A stretch of 43,108 nt of DNA from Bacillota bacterium (lineage in GTDB: Bacteria; Bacillota; UBA4882; UBA10575): contig JAKOVI010000069.1 in NCBI GenBank assembly GCA_029782135.1, forward strand, positions 1-43,108, given 5' to 3'. The notes under the pieces are model-generated. The model was not told the origin of the DNA, searched no databases, and was given only the letters and a program-made list of their open reading frames with translations. Position 1 is the stretch's first letter. Every line of letters begins with the position of its first letter. Position numbers and translations under genes: made by a program. Positions 34,520-43,108 of the stretch are shown piece by piece.

Positions 34520-35320
34520 TTGAAAGCGCTTCCGTTGAGAAAGAACCCCAAAACGAAAACCTTAAACCAAGGCTTGTTTATCGCCGGCGTGATGATCGGT
34601 TGGGAACTCCTTGCCCGCACCGGATGGTTTCCACCTCTCCTCTTCCCTAGTATCAGCAAGATCTTGATTAATCTCTATACCGACCTGACCGGCGGTGAGA
34701 TCCTGGGGAGGTTGGGCTTTTCTTTGTACCTGATCGGAGTGGGGTTGGGACTGGCGATCGTGACCGCCGCCGTCACCGCCACCGGTGCGATGATCTTTCC
34801 GCTCTTCTCCGATTGGGTGCAAGCCTTAATGGCGATCTTACACCCCCTCCCCGGGATCGCCGTCCTCCCGGTTATTATCCTCTGGCTTGGCACCGGACCG
34901 CAGTCGATCATCGCCGTGATCTGGTTCTCCTCGATTTGGCCGTTAATCACAAACCTCCACACCGGCCTGCGGTCGGTGCCGGTCACCCAGATCGAAGCCG
35001 GCAAAAACCTGGGACTGAAAGGAATCCCTTTAATCCGCTCAATCCTCCTCCCGGGCGCCTTCCCCTATATCCTGAGCGGCCTGCGCGTGGCTTGGGCGCG
35101 CGCCTGGCAGGCTTCGGTCGCTGCGGAGATGGTCTTTGGGGCTTCCGGTGGCGAAGGGGGGCTGGGCTGGTTTATCTACAAGAAACGCTTCTTTATGGAG
35201 ATCCCCAGTGTCTTCGGGGGGATGCTTGTCATTATTCTTGTTGGTTTACTTGTTGAACGGCTCTGTTTTGAATTGGTCGAGATTCGGACGGTCAGACGTT
35301 GGGGGATGACCTCAGAGTAA
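34520..35320 (+). CDS. ABC transporter permease, NitT/TauT type
   Basis: A 266-residue permease with about six membrane helices. The cytoplasmic coupling loop (EAA-type) is EAGKNLGLKGIPLIRSILLP followed by GAFPYILSGLRVAWARAW. It starts with TTG 34520 behind a strong AAAGGAGGG. It lies between the binding protein and the ATPase, as usual for SsuC/TauC-like systems. Confidence 0.93.
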   Translation: MKALPLRKNPKTKTLNQGLFIAGVMIGWELLARTGWFPPLLFPSISKILINLYTDLTGGEILGRLGFSLYLIGVGLGLAIVTAAVTATGAMIFPLFSDWVQALMAILHPLPGIAVLPVIILWLGTGPQSIIAVIWFSSIWPLITNLHTGLRSVPVTQIEAGKNLGLKGIPLIRSILLPGAFPYILSGLRVAWARAWQASVAAEMVFGASGGEGGLGWFIYKKRFFMEIPSVFGGMLVIILVGLLVERLCFELVEIRTVRRWGMTSE

Positions 35321-35332
35321 GGGGTTGATGAC

Positions 35333-36178
35333 ATGAGCTTAAATACAGAGGAACTAGTCATTGAAAATCTGGATAAAACTTTTACCGTGGGTGATCGCCA
35401 GATTAATGCGCTGCAGTGTATTAATCTGACCGTGCGGACCGGTGAGTTTGTCAATATCATTGGCCCCTCGGGGTGCGGCAAATCAACCTTGCTGCGCTGC
35501 ATCGCCGGTTTTGAAAAACCGAGCAACGGCCGGGTCAAACTGGGAGGGGAAGAGATCAAAGGACCTGGCATTGACCGGATGATGGTCTTTCAGGACTTTG
35601 ATCAATTGTTCCCCTGGTATACGGTCTTGGATAACATCATCTTCGCCTTAAAAGTGACGAAGATGGGAGCTTCCAAAGCCGAGCGGACCGAGATGGCCCA
35701 CTACTATCTCAAGCTGGTCGGCTTAACCGGGTTTGAAAAGTTTTATCCCCATCAACTGTCGGGGGGGATGAAACAACGGGTGGCCATCGCCCGGGCGCTC
35801 TCCGTCCAACCCCGGATTCTCCTGATGGATGAACCCTTCGGCAGCTTGGATGCGATCACCCGTTCCGCGCTTCAGGAGGAGTTAATCCGGATTTGGACCA
35901 AGACCAAAGTCACCATTATCTTTGTGACGCATAATATCGAAGAAGCGATCATTCTCGGCGATCAGATCATGATCTTGGAAGCGAATCCCGGACGGGTGAA
36001 AAAGATCGTGAACAATCCGTTGGCGCGGCCGCGTTCCCCGGAAGCGACCGATTTCAGCCTGATCTGGGAAGAGATCCACACGCTGTTGGGCTTTAAAGGC
36101 CGGGAGCAGGCAGAGGAGAAGAGCCTCACCCGGTTGTTCAAGGAAGAAAGGAAACTCTCCCTCTTGACTCACATTTAG
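35333..36178 (+). CDS. ABC transporter ATP-binding protein, NitT/TauT type
   Basis: A 281-residue ATPase. Walker A GPSGCGKST (44-52), Q-loop in MVFQDFDQLFPW, signature LSGGMKQRVAIARAL, Walker B ILLMDEPFGSLD and switch His in VTHNIEEAI are all intact. The order is binding protein, permease, ATPase, with a terminator after it. ATG start 12 bases after the permease stop. Energises uptake of the unknown substrate. Confidence 0.95.
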   Translation: MSLNTEELVIENLDKTFTVGDRQINALQCINLTVRTGEFVNIIGPSGCGKSTLLRCIAGFEKPSNGRVKLGGEEIKGPGIDRMMVFQDFDQLFPWYTVLDNIIFALKVTKMGASKAERTEMAHYYLKLVGLTGFEKFYPHQLSGGMKQRVAIARALSVQPRILLMDEPFGSLDAITRSALQEELIRIWTKTKVTIIFVTHNIEEAIILGDQIMILEANPGRVKKIVNNPLARPRSPEATDFSLIWEEIHTLLGFKGREQAEEKSLTRLFKEERKLSLLTHI

Positions 36179-36197
36179 CAAACTGGCGAAGCAAGAG

Positions 36198-36228
36198 AAA
36201 AACCGGCGTGCAAAACGCCGGTTTTTTA
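36198..36228 (+). terminator. Terminator after the ABC operon
   Basis: AAAAACCGGCGT (36198-36209), loop GCAAA, ACGCCGGTTTTT (36215-36226), then TT. Confidence 0.9.
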
Positions 36229-36296
36229 CATATTTATGGCAGCCGGCGCCGCTCGGTTTGTTGTATAATTAAGGGAAGGGAGGAAGGGGGGGGAGG

Positions 36297-36704
36297 ATGG
36301 AAACCATCGACTTACACGGCCTCAGTCTGGAAGAAGCAAAAATCACTTTGGAAAAGAGACTGCTCAGCGCCTACCATTACGGGGAGAAGGTAGTACGGAT
36401 TATTCACGGGCAAGGAAAGCACAGTGAGGTTTTTCCGGTCATCAAGTCGTATGTCCGGCGCTGGCTTGAAGAATCGGAGTTTGCCCGCCAGTACGTGGCA
36501 ACCTACTTCCGGGGGGAGGATGGTTCCCCCTATACCAGACCGAATCCGGGCGAGACGGTGATCTGCTTCAAAGGAGCGGAGGAAGGCAGCGGACGCTCCG
36601 AAGAGCTGGACTGGGAGGAAGAAGAGGAGGATTGGGCCAAGCGGCAGGCGAAAAGGTGGCGGGCTGAGGAACGGAGCAAACCGCGGCGGAGTCCGCGGCG
36701 CTAA
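36297..36704 (+). CDS. Stand-alone Smr-domain protein
   Basis: A 135-residue protein. The Smr domain fills residues 1-95 (IDLHGLSLEEAK, VVRIIHGQGKHS, then VATYFRGE). Smr domains act as nucleases in MutS2 and in related single-domain proteins. Here the tail is highly charged: acidic (DWEEEEEDW), then basic and Ser/Pro-rich (RSKPRRSPRR), perhaps for nucleic-acid contact. ATG 36297 follows GGGGGGGAGG. A TATAAT at 36264 may be its -10 box. Confidence 0.85.
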   Translation: METIDLHGLSLEEAKITLEKRLLSAYHYGEKVVRIIHGQGKHSEVFPVIKSYVRRWLEESEFARQYVATYFRGEDGSPYTRPNPGETVICFKGAEEGSGRSEELDWEEEEEDWAKRQAKRWRAEERSKPRRSPRR

Positions 36705-36719
36705 ACGAAAAGAAAAATT

Positions 36720-36753
36720 AAGGGGCGTGGCGCCGGAGCGCAACGCCCCTTTT
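36720..36753. terminator. Bidirectional terminator between Smr and DUF401 genes
   Basis: AAGGGGCGT (36720-36728), 14-base loop, ACGCCCCTT (36743-36751) with TTTT on the plus side. On the minus strand it is followed by AATTTTTCTTTTC. It serves both converging genes. Confidence 0.85.
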
Positions 36754-36761
36754 CCTTCTCC

Positions 36762-38057
36762 TTAACCGGGGATGAGTCCGAAGAGGAAATAGAACGCCAA
36801 AGCGCAGATGATCCCGGCCCCGGCCGGTTTTAAAAGATACCGCAGGGAAGTGGATAGTTTCACCTCAAAATACTCGTTGGAGACAAGGAGGCAGACATGG
36901 AGCGGGGAGATCATCACCCCCATTAGGCCGCAACCATAGGCGAGCGCCAGGGTAGCAAGGGTTTGCCCTAAACCGGGATTGGTCCCCAAGAAGCTAAAGA
37001 TCAGCGGGAAACTGGTGCCGACAAAGCCCAGCGACAACCCGGTGGTCAGTCCGGTAATAAAGGGAAGGAGGATGGTCAGGAAGAGGACCGGGATCCCGAA
37101 GGCGGTCAGTTCTTCGCTGAGCTTGGTGACCAGCGGCGTCCCGCCGGGGAGCTTCGCATCGATAAAAGCCGAGTAGACCTTGATCATCGCAATCATCAAG
37201 GTCATCGCGTAGATTTTCTTCTGGCGCAAAATCTTCCGCCAGTCGGCAAGTTTAAGCGGCCGCAGGGATTGCAGGAAGAGGGCGGCGATGATATTCCCCA
37301 GGATAATCGGGAGGTACTTGTAGACCCGGCTGAGTTCCGGAAAGACCACTTGAAAAAGGGATTGGGTGCCGACCACGATGATAATCGGGGAAGTCAACAA
37401 CAGAAAGCGTGAGAGGAACCGGCCGTTGGCCGCGACCGGCTTGGCCTCTCTGGCCGGGACTTTGCGTAACAAGAAAAGGTAACCGGTCAGGACCATGGAG
37501 AGGCAGAGGGGAACACCGTACAGTAAAACATGGAAAAGGTTAATGTCGCCGATCTCCATCGCCAGCAGGATCCCGGGAAAGAGCGGCCAGCAGAATTCCC
37601 AGATGTGCCGGAACCAGAAGTTGATGACCGATTTGAGACAGGGGTCGGTGTTTTTACCGGCATCGCAATTGTCAACGAGGGGCGCGGAAAAAAGGGCGCC
37701 GCCGGGGACCGGCAACAGGCCGATCACCACGGGGAGGACAGCCATCGAGGTGCGGGGTGAGACCCGGCTCTGGATCAGGCCGACCAGATCCTGCAACATG
37801 TCGGTGGCCGCCATTTGCGAGTTGAGGATATTAATCTGGGTAATCGCGATCAACAACCCGATGGTCGAGAGGGAAGAGAGCGTTTGGCCGCTGATCGAAA
37901 AGATGGTAGCGGCGGAATGTCCAGAGAGGAAAGCCAGGGTTAAGGAGCCGACCGCCAGCGCCAGGGAAAGGTTTCTGAGGAGACGGTTTGCGACGAGAAT
38001 AATACCGAGCGTGCCGAGAATCTTGACGATCCAGGGAATGTTCGAAAGGAACTGCAT
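36762..38057 (-). CDS. DUF401 family membrane protein
   Basis: A 431-residue membrane protein with about ten to twelve helices. It matches DUF401, a family resembling anion or dicarboxylate-type transporters. Family traits: LLPVPGGALFSAPLVD, NFWFRHIWEFCWPLFP and CGLMGVMISPLHVCLLVSNEYF. Its substrate is unknown. Start ATG at 38057; the preceding gap (38058-38244) holds a small GTCTCC/GGAGAC hairpin and no clear promoter that I can defend. Converges with the Smr gene. Confidence 0.88.
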   Translation of the reverse strand: MQFLSNIPWIVKILGTLGIILVANRLLRNLSLALAVGSLTLAFLSGHSAATIFSISGQTLSSLSTIGLLIAITQINILNSQMAATDMLQDLVGLIQSRVSPRTSMAVLPVVIGLLPVPGGALFSAPLVDNCDAGKNTDPCLKSVINFWFRHIWEFCWPLFPGILLAMEIGDINLFHVLLYGVPLCLSMVLTGYLFLLRKVPAREAKPVAANGRFLSRFLLLTSPIIIVVGTQSLFQVVFPELSRVYKYLPIILGNIIAALFLQSLRPLKLADWRKILRQKKIYAMTLMIAMIKVYSAFIDAKLPGGTPLVTKLSEELTAFGIPVLFLTILLPFITGLTTGLSLGFVGTSFPLIFSFLGTNPGLGQTLATLALAYGCGLMGVMISPLHVCLLVSNEYFEVKLSTSLRYLLKPAGAGIICALAFYFLFGLIPG

Positions 38058-38244
38058 CTTGTCACCGTTCTTTCATACGAAATTATGCTGAGAACAAATC
38101 AGGAAATAATATGGCTTTTAGCTCTATGTTTGGTATATTCTCCTAGTATTTCGACGGCAGCGCGGAGTCTCCTGCCACATTGGAGACAGAAAGCATGAAC
38201 GGGGTTTTTTCTTCAAACGGCATGCGAAGAGAATATGTTTTATG

Positions 38245-39540
38245 CTAATCGGGGACGTCGTTTGGGATAAAAGCAGCGTGCAGTTCGACCGGCTCCGGAC
38301 CGGCGACCGCTAAGCGCCATTGCTTTAAATAAGTTTGGGTAAAGTAACGAAGGTCGTCACCGGTGATATTTTGCAGCGCGGCGGAGAATTCTTCAAGCCC
38401 GGTTGCCCAAGTCAAGCCCAGATGAACGCCGAGCGCGTCCATGTAAGATAAAAACCGCGGGGAAGAATAATTCTTTTGTTGCTTTTTTTCCTCCCGCGCG
38501 CTCAAATGCGCAATCTCTTCCGGAGTCGGCGGTTCTTTTTCCAACTGTGCCAGCAGGCGAAAGACTTCATTGAGGGCGGGCTCCGTATTCTCCGGCAGCA
38601 CTTGCAGAATGATCGTGATGTTCGGGGCGGTTGGTTCCTGGAGCGCGGTGTAATTCACCTGGACGTGATAGCAGTAACCGAGATCCTGCCTCAGTCTTTT
38701 CCAGAGTTGAGTCTGGAGATATTTTTGGAGCACCCGGGCGGTAAAATAAGCATCTTCTGTGGGTCGCGGTCCGGGGAAAGATAAGAAAATGGTGCTGTAG
38801 GGAGTACGGGTTTCCGTAAACCGGAAAGCAGGGCCGCCGATCAAGGGCGGAGGGATAGCGGGAAGCACGACTTTTTTCTGTAGATCCCTGCCGCTTGGCT
38901 TCCGCAGAAACTCTTCCGGCAGTTCGGCGGTGGTGGAGATGACTAGATTGTTAGGCTTATATATTTCCCGGAACCACAGATTGACCTCGTTGATATTGAG
39001 TTTGGGATAATCCGCTTTGAATTGATTAAGGTAGGGATGGGCCGGCCCATAAAGGAGTTCATAGAGCACATGCTGGCCGACGCGCGCCGGCGGTTGCGGG
39101 GTATGATAATGTCGGTAAATCAGTTCATTGCACAAGTCATAGAGTAAAAGCGTATCAAGGCGAATAATCGTATCCAGTTCGGAGCAGAAGGCGCGGAAAT
39201 CCTCCCGCCGGAGCACGAAGGTAAAGACGGTATACTCCGCATAAGGATAATAGTTTACCTCAAGCGCCGAAGTGGTACGGAGCAAGAAGAAGATTAATTC
39301 ATTGGTTAAGTTGTGCAGTCCATATTTGCCCGCTGGTTCATGTCCATACCCGGTTTTGAGGAGCAAGGTTAAATACTCGTAATTATCCTCAGCCGCGGGG
39401 AGAGTCCGCGTGGAGATGACCAAGCCGTCCTCCCGTTCCTCAATGGAAGCGGTAGTCGATAAAGTGCAGGTGAGGATAATGAGAAAAAGGAGGAGCCCGC
39501 GGGAGGCCTTTTTCCTTATGCGCCTTTTCATTTCATCCAT
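38245..39540 (-). CDS. Exported M16-family protein without zinc motif (non-catalytic partner)
   Basis: A 431-residue protein with a signal peptide (GLLLFLIILTCTLSTTAS), then an M16 peptidase fold. Where HxxEH should be it reads GLHNLTNEL, so both zinc residues and the Glu are lost. The C-terminal half keeps the R...Y pair (RLRQDLGYCYHVQV) that in two-protein M16B enzymes sits on the non-catalytic subunit and helps bind substrate. That matches its neighbour with an intact site. A Cys in LTCTLS is a poor lipobox. Last gene of a three-gene operon, 20 bases after the active subunit. Confidence 0.82.
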   Translation of the reverse strand: MDEMKRRIRKKASRGLLLFLIILTCTLSTTASIEEREDGLVISTRTLPAAEDNYEYLTLLLKTGYGHEPAGKYGLHNLTNELIFFLLRTTSALEVNYYPYAEYTVFTFVLRREDFRAFCSELDTIIRLDTLLLYDLCNELIYRHYHTPQPPARVGQHVLYELLYGPAHPYLNQFKADYPKLNINEVNLWFREIYKPNNLVISTTAELPEEFLRKPSGRDLQKKVVLPAIPPPLIGGPAFRFTETRTPYSTIFLSFPGPRPTEDAYFTARVLQKYLQTQLWKRLRQDLGYCYHVQVNYTALQEPTAPNITIILQVLPENTEPALNEVFRLLAQLEKEPPTPEEIAHLSAREEKKQQKNYSSPRFLSYMDALGVHLGLTWATGLEEFSAALQNITGDDLRYFTQTYLKQWRLAVAGPEPVELHAAFIPNDVPD

Positions 39541-39560
39541 CTTCCTTTTTGCTTGACCTC

Positions 39561-40832
39561 TTAATCGGCTTTAATCACAATCTGGTGGTAGGCTTGATCC
39601 TCCAAGTATCTTTCGACAAATTTCTTCAGATCGCTGGAGGATAAACGTTTGATGATCGTTAGATCCGCCCGGGAAATCGTCGTCGGCTCAAAGATGAGCT
39701 GGGAGTAATACTCTCCCAAAAGGGCCGGCGAGGCTTCGATCAGTTGCAATCTTTTCTCAAGCCACTTGGCTAGAGCCTTGAGGAAGGAGGAAAAATCCTT
39801 TGCCTTTAGATACTTACAGTAGCGGCGGATATTGCGATCATGCCATTGACCGATCTCCGGTGTGTATTCTTCTTGTACATCCCTGTATTCGAAGATTAAG
39901 TAAAACTCCTCCCCAAGGTTGAAAAGATAGCTGTCGTAATCGAGGGGGCGGTTTGTTACATAATCGTACTGGCGGGACTCAAAGGTCAGGATATAGGGGA
40001 GGGTCTTTGCGATCGTAAGGTCTTTCCCGTTCAGCTTTTTTAGATCAAACCCGAATAACAGCCGGTATTTTTCGCCCGGGAGAAAATCCTCGAGGATCAT
40101 ACCCTGCTCCGGGGGGGTGGCGGGGCGGAGCGGCTGCTTGCCGGCTGCTTTGGTTGACGGCGGGGACAGTTCAGACAGGTACGCGCTGATTTCCTTTAGA
40201 TTAAAGTTCCCGGTGATGATCACCGTCAGTTGGTCGAGGGTGTAATACGTACGGTGGAAGGTTAGTACCTGTGCGCGGCCGATCGCCTGGATTTTTGAAT
40301 CAAGCTGGTTCTGGGTTAGCTGGTTTATGTAGGTCAAAAAAACATCCCCTGGTCTTGTGCGCAGCGCTTTTTCGATGGTGACAATCTTTTTTTCTTTTTC
40401 AATATCCGCCGGGTCAAAAGCCGGGTTCAGGATCAAATCGAGGAAAAAAGAAAGGGCGGAGCCGAGGTTTTCGGCGGTGGACTCCAGGATGAATTCCGTC
40501 CGGTTTAACGTGGTGAAAGCATTATAGGTATTGCCTTTCCCGTCCATTAGATCAGGAGAATCTGAAAGCGCCGCATGGCCATTACCCCGGAAGACCAAGT
40601 GTTCAACCAGATGGGAGATTTCCAAGTATTCCTGGGGTTCGTCAAGGAAACCGGCCGGCACAATGATGCGGGCGGTGACGGTTTGCCCTTTGGGCAGCTG
40701 TTTATAGACCAGCCGGACCCCGTTGGGGAAGACTTTTTCGGTAAACTCCTTTTCCTGGCCAACCGCCGTCTCCCCCAAGAGGAGGATGGCAATAAGGACG
40801 ATCCGAAGGATGGATTGACGAAAGATACGCAT
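39561..40832 (-). CDS. Exported M16-family zinc metallopeptidase
   Basis: A 423-residue protein from ATG 40832 (AAAGGA upstream). The signal peptide is RQSILRIVLIAILLLGETAVG; no lipobox. The zinc motif H74-L-V-E77-H78 lies in EISHLVEHLVF, and the third ligand Glu154 (VTIEKAL) is 75 residues further on, as in the family. The C-terminal half lacks an obvious R/Y pair, which its neighbour has, so a two-protein enzyme is likely. The frame also extends to TTG 40892, overlapping the previous stop, but the ATG gives a proper signal peptide. Confidence 0.9.
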   Translation of the reverse strand: MRIFRQSILRIVLIAILLLGETAVGQEKEFTEKVFPNGVRLVYKQLPKGQTVTARIIVPAGFLDEPQEYLEISHLVEHLVFRGNGHAALSDSPDLMDGKGNTYNAFTTLNRTEFILESTAENLGSALSFFLDLILNPAFDPADIEKEKKIVTIEKALRTRPGDVFLTYINQLTQNQLDSKIQAIGRAQVLTFHRTYYTLDQLTVIITGNFNLKEISAYLSELSPPSTKAAGKQPLRPATPPEQGMILEDFLPGEKYRLLFGFDLKKLNGKDLTIAKTLPYILTFESRQYDYVTNRPLDYDSYLFNLGEEFYLIFEYRDVQEEYTPEIGQWHDRNIRRYCKYLKAKDFSSFLKALAKWLEKRLQLIEASPALLGEYYSQLIFEPTTISRADLTIIKRLSSSDLKKFVERYLEDQAYHQIVIKAD

Positions 40833-40888
40833 TTGATCATTCCTTTGGCTGTAATCAGAGGCGCAGCGCCTCTTTTTGCCCCCAACGA

Positions 40889-41680
40889 TCAATAAGTGAC
40901 GGTGAGGGCTTTCGGCACTGCCGCAAAACTGATCTCCTGATAGCTGCCCCGTTTAAAGCGGAGTTTCGAAATATTTCTGATCTCCACCGCCTCCGCGGCA
41001 GTAAAGTTTAGATCATAGTCCATGTCAATCAAAAAGAGATCACGGGGATCGTTAAAGCACCCGTTAAAATCCGTGTCGACCAGGGCGATCGGGAACTCTT
41101 CCCCGTCAAGCAAGAGATTGCCGGCCAACCAGGTGCGCGTTTTTAATAAAAGATAATCGCGATAACCGGCCCAGGCGACCACGAGAAACGGTAAATCGAA
41201 ATGAACGGGAATGCTGTATTCTTCCTCACCGAGGCTGTAGGTCACCAGGAAGCGGAGCGGCATGGGGGAGTAATAAACGTTCAGCCCGGGGTGGCGGTCG
41301 CTTTTAAAGATTTCATAACCAGTTTCTTCGGCAAAATCCCGGTCCCGGTCGGCATCAACCCAGATTTGTCTCCTTTCCCCTTCGAGATCAACCAGGATCC
41401 CGTACGGTTGGGGCGGATTGCCGAAAACCGCTTCGGCATAGTAGAGCACGTTGGCGTCAACCGGCGGTGGTTGTTCGATTTTGCTGTTCCCCCGGATCCT
41501 CACCATTCTGAGTTCGCATTTTTGCCCAACCTCTTCTTCAACCTTGAGGCGAAAAGGGCGGTCCCGGTCGACCGGCCGCAACGGAAATTCTTCCTTTCCG
41601 TGCAGCGCTTTTATGGTCAAGCTGAAAAGCAGGATGACAAGGCCGAAGAGAACAAATTTTCCACGCAAATGATTCGGCAA
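40889..41680 (-). CDS. Exported protein with three DxDxD/N loops, unknown function
   Basis: A 263-residue protein that I do not recognise. It has an N-terminal signal (GKFVLFGLVILLFSLTIKALHG, no lipobox). Three acidic loops resemble calcium sites of EF-hand or dockerin type: DADRDRDFAEET (109-120), DTDFNGCFNDPRD (202-214) and DMDYDLNFTAAE (219-230). The latter two follow the D1-D3-D/N5 spacing well. It starts with TTG at 41680 behind GGAGGAGGAGG. As first gene of the M16 operon it may be a partner, substrate or inhibitor of the protease; this is inference. Confidence 0.68.
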   Translation of the reverse strand: MPNHLRGKFVLFGLVILLFSLTIKALHGKEEFPLRPVDRDRPFRLKVEEEVGQKCELRMVRIRGNSKIEQPPPVDANVLYYAEAVFGNPPQPYGILVDLEGERRQIWVDADRDRDFAEETGYEIFKSDRHPGLNVYYSPMPLRFLVTYSLGEEEYSIPVHFDLPFLVVAWAGYRDYLLLKTRTWLAGNLLLDGEEFPIALVDTDFNGCFNDPRDLFLIDMDYDLNFTAAEAVEIRNISKLRFKRGSYQEISFAAVPKALTVTY

Positions 41681-41877
41681 TAATCCTCCTCCTCCCCTTC
41701 AGGGACTTCGGAAGTCCCGCTCTTTACACAATCCATTTTACCGGGATCGCCCGGTTAAAGGCAACCGGTTAGCTTTATAAATTATTTTTACTTATAGTTT
41801 ATATACAAAATTCAAAAAACCTGCAGGCAATTAAGAAATAATAGCGAATTAAGAAAGAAGAGAAAGGAGGCATGATC
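41681..41877. other. AT-rich divergent intergenic region
   Basis: It separates the minus-strand M16 operon from the plus-strand exported-protein gene. It holds a perfect hairpin GGGACTT-CGG-AAGTCCC (41702-41718) in the leader of the M16 operon, just ahead of its SD, and an AT-rich stretch (41772-41825) with several -10-like sequences. I could not pair them with -35 boxes reliably. Confidence 0.5.
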
Positions 41878-43108
41878 ATGAGCGTCATAAAATTGAAGTG
41901 CACGGTCTTTATGCTTTTATTACTGCTTCTCTTACCAAGTGCAGCTTTTGGGGCGGAGTATTTTTTGTTTGATGCCGAAGAGAACGAAATACTGTTTATG
42001 GATGAGGATGCGTTAGACTTTAGTAAGACGATCAAGATGGAGAAAGTCCCCGATTTGCTAATGAAGACGGCTGATCCTGACAAGTATTTGGCAATCTACG
42101 GGCCTGATCCGGCCGAGGAGGAAGAGGGGAATTTCTTCGCCAGTTTATTCAGTAAGAAAGAAACGGAGGAGAAAAAGACAGGGATCGCCGGGCGGTTAAT
42201 TCTTTTTAATGTGAAAACCGGGCGTACCGAAGATCTGGTGGACCTGGGTTTTGCTCCTTTTAATTGGGAATATACCGAAGACCGGCAACATTTCTTCATT
42301 ACCTACCGGGTCTCCGAAGCGGATGACAGTGCTTATGAACTCCTGCATTACAACGTCACCGAGATGACCTGTGCTACGCTCGAGCTCCCCAAGCTCACCA
42401 AAAGGGTTGATCAGATCGCAATTAACCAGGACTTAGACCATGTCTATCTGTTGTTGGACAATGAAGACCGGATCAGCGCTAAAAATCAGAAAATTATCGG
42501 CCAGCCCCAGTTATTAACGGTTAAGATTCGGGATTTTAAAGTTGAAGCAAGTATTGATCTGGACCACGCTCCGCTGAGTTTTCAAGTTTTAGAGAAGAAT
42601 AAAGGGGTTTTGATCTGCCAGGATTGGGAGATTAAGAGCTATTACATAAACGGAAAACTTCGCCGCGATATTGACATTGGAAATGGTTCGGTCACCCTCT
42701 TTGATCTGGAGAAACAAAAACCGCTGGAAAAGTACAAAGTGGACGAGGGAAGCATCTATTGGCAATGGTTCCCGGAGGAAAAGATTACTATGGTCCATTA
42801 CCAATCGCGGGAGAGTTACACCAAGCGAAACTACCATTTCCTGAAGTTCTCGGGCGAGGGTGTGGAGAGCAAAGATTTTACAACGGAACCGGTGCATTTT
42901 GCCTATTACCCGGAAGATGACAAGCTCTATATCTTACATAAAGATACGTTAAGTATTGTCGATTACCGGACAAACCGAACCGCAACTTATGCGACCGGTA
43001 ATAACATGTATAAAAAATACCCGTATCTTTTCAGCAAACTGCCCGCTTCGGACCTGGCCGTGATTTATTCTGTCGAAGAAGGCAAAGTCAAGTTTTATGA
43101 TCTCAAGG
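41878..43108 (+). CDS. Exported protein, beta-propeller-like, cut by the window end
   Basis: An open frame of 410 codons with no stop before the window ends. It begins with ATG 41878, 7 bases after AGAAAGGAGG (41861-41870); the ATG at 41872 is too close to that site. A clear signal peptide (MLLLLLLLPSAAFG, cleavage before AEYF) has no lipobox. The mature part shows repeats of strands such as RLILFNVKTGRTEDLVDLG, YVLL-like HVYLLLDNEDRI and KLYILHKDTLSIVDYRT, as in propeller proteins. It is divergent from the M16 operon. No family assigned. Confidence 0.75.
   Translation, partial: MSVIKLKCTVFMLLLLLLLPSAAFGAEYFLFDAEENEILFMDEDALDFSKTIKMEKVPDLLMKTADPDKYLAIYGPDPAEEEEGNFFASLFSKKETEEKKTGIAGRLILFNVKTGRTEDLVDLGFAPFNWEYTEDRQHFFITYRVSEADDSAYELLHYNVTEMTCATLELPKLTKRVDQIAINQDLDHVYLLLDNEDRISAKNQKIIGQPQLLTVKIRDFKVEASIDLDHAPLSFQVLEKNKGVLICQDWEIKSYYINGKLRRDIDIGNGSVTLFDLEKQKPLEKYKVDEGSIYWQWFPEEKITMVHYQSRESYTKRNYHFLKFSGEGVESKDFTTEPVHFAYYPEDDKLYILHKDTLSIVDYRTNRTATYATGNNMYKKYPYLFSKLPASDLAVIYSVEEGKVKFYDLK

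Noticed and set aside
1-43108. CRISPR arrays, insertion sequences, prophage or defence islands
   Set aside because: I saw no regularly spaced repeats, transposase or integrase frames, or phage structural genes. The gene content is coherent and chromosomal.

Overview
The window comes from a Bacillota (Firmicutes) chromosome of moderate-to-high GC. The evidence is the rpsF-ssb-rpsR / rplI / dnaB block, the lepA-hemW-hrcA-grpE-dnaK-dnaJ block under a perfect CIRCE operator, an isoleucine T-box in front of ileS, frequent TTG and GTG starts behind strong Shine-Dalgarno (SD) sites, and two genes typical of endospore-forming lineages (a LonC-type protease and a GerMN-domain protein). Several traits suggest a diderm envelope. 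One small exported protein ends like an outer-membrane beta-barrel, and none of the exported proteins, including an ABC solute-binding protein, has a convincing lipobox. A diderm or deep-branching clostridial lineage is my inference; I cannot name a species.

Layout. 1-1372: 3' part of gcvH, a LipM-type octanoyltransferase and a DUF951 protein, chained by ATGA overlaps. 1365-5356: promoter, hairpin leader, rpsF-ssb-rpsR, terminator, MazG-like gene, rplI, lonC, terminator. 5448-10043: dnaB, a small thioredoxin-like protein, a GerMN protein, fabK with a possible AUA start, and a DUF6062 Cys/His protein. 10201-12795: K+-dependent membrane pyrophosphatase (minus), a 417-base gap, and tRNA-Leu(CAA) with its own promoter and tandem terminators. 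13058-18359: YigZ-family gene (minus), a small membrane peptide plus VanW, then an Ile T-box and a type-2 IleRS. 18461-22764: trkA-trkH potassium uptake with an FAD oxidoreductase. 22860-24313: beta-barrel-like protein (minus) and a GntR/FCD regulator. 24372-33330: lepA, a DUF5698/DUF2179 protein (minus), hemW, and the hrcA-grpE-dnaK-dnaJ heat-shock genes. 33464-36178: a NitT/TauT-type ABC transporter. 36297-38057: Smr protein and a DUF401 membrane protein (minus). 38245-43108: a minus-strand operon of three exported proteins (one with DxDxD loops, one M16 peptidase with a full zinc motif, one M16 homologue without it), and a divergent exported protein cut by the window end.

Most genes are housekeeping. 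The parts that merit attention are the IleRS with an altered HIGH motif (GIHH) behind an Ile T-box, the exported M16-pair operon, the beta-barrel-like protein, the fabK start region, the rpsF leader that can hide its own SD, and a 14-bp perfect palindrome ahead of the ABC operon. No insertion sequence, prophage, CRISPR array or rRNA was seen.
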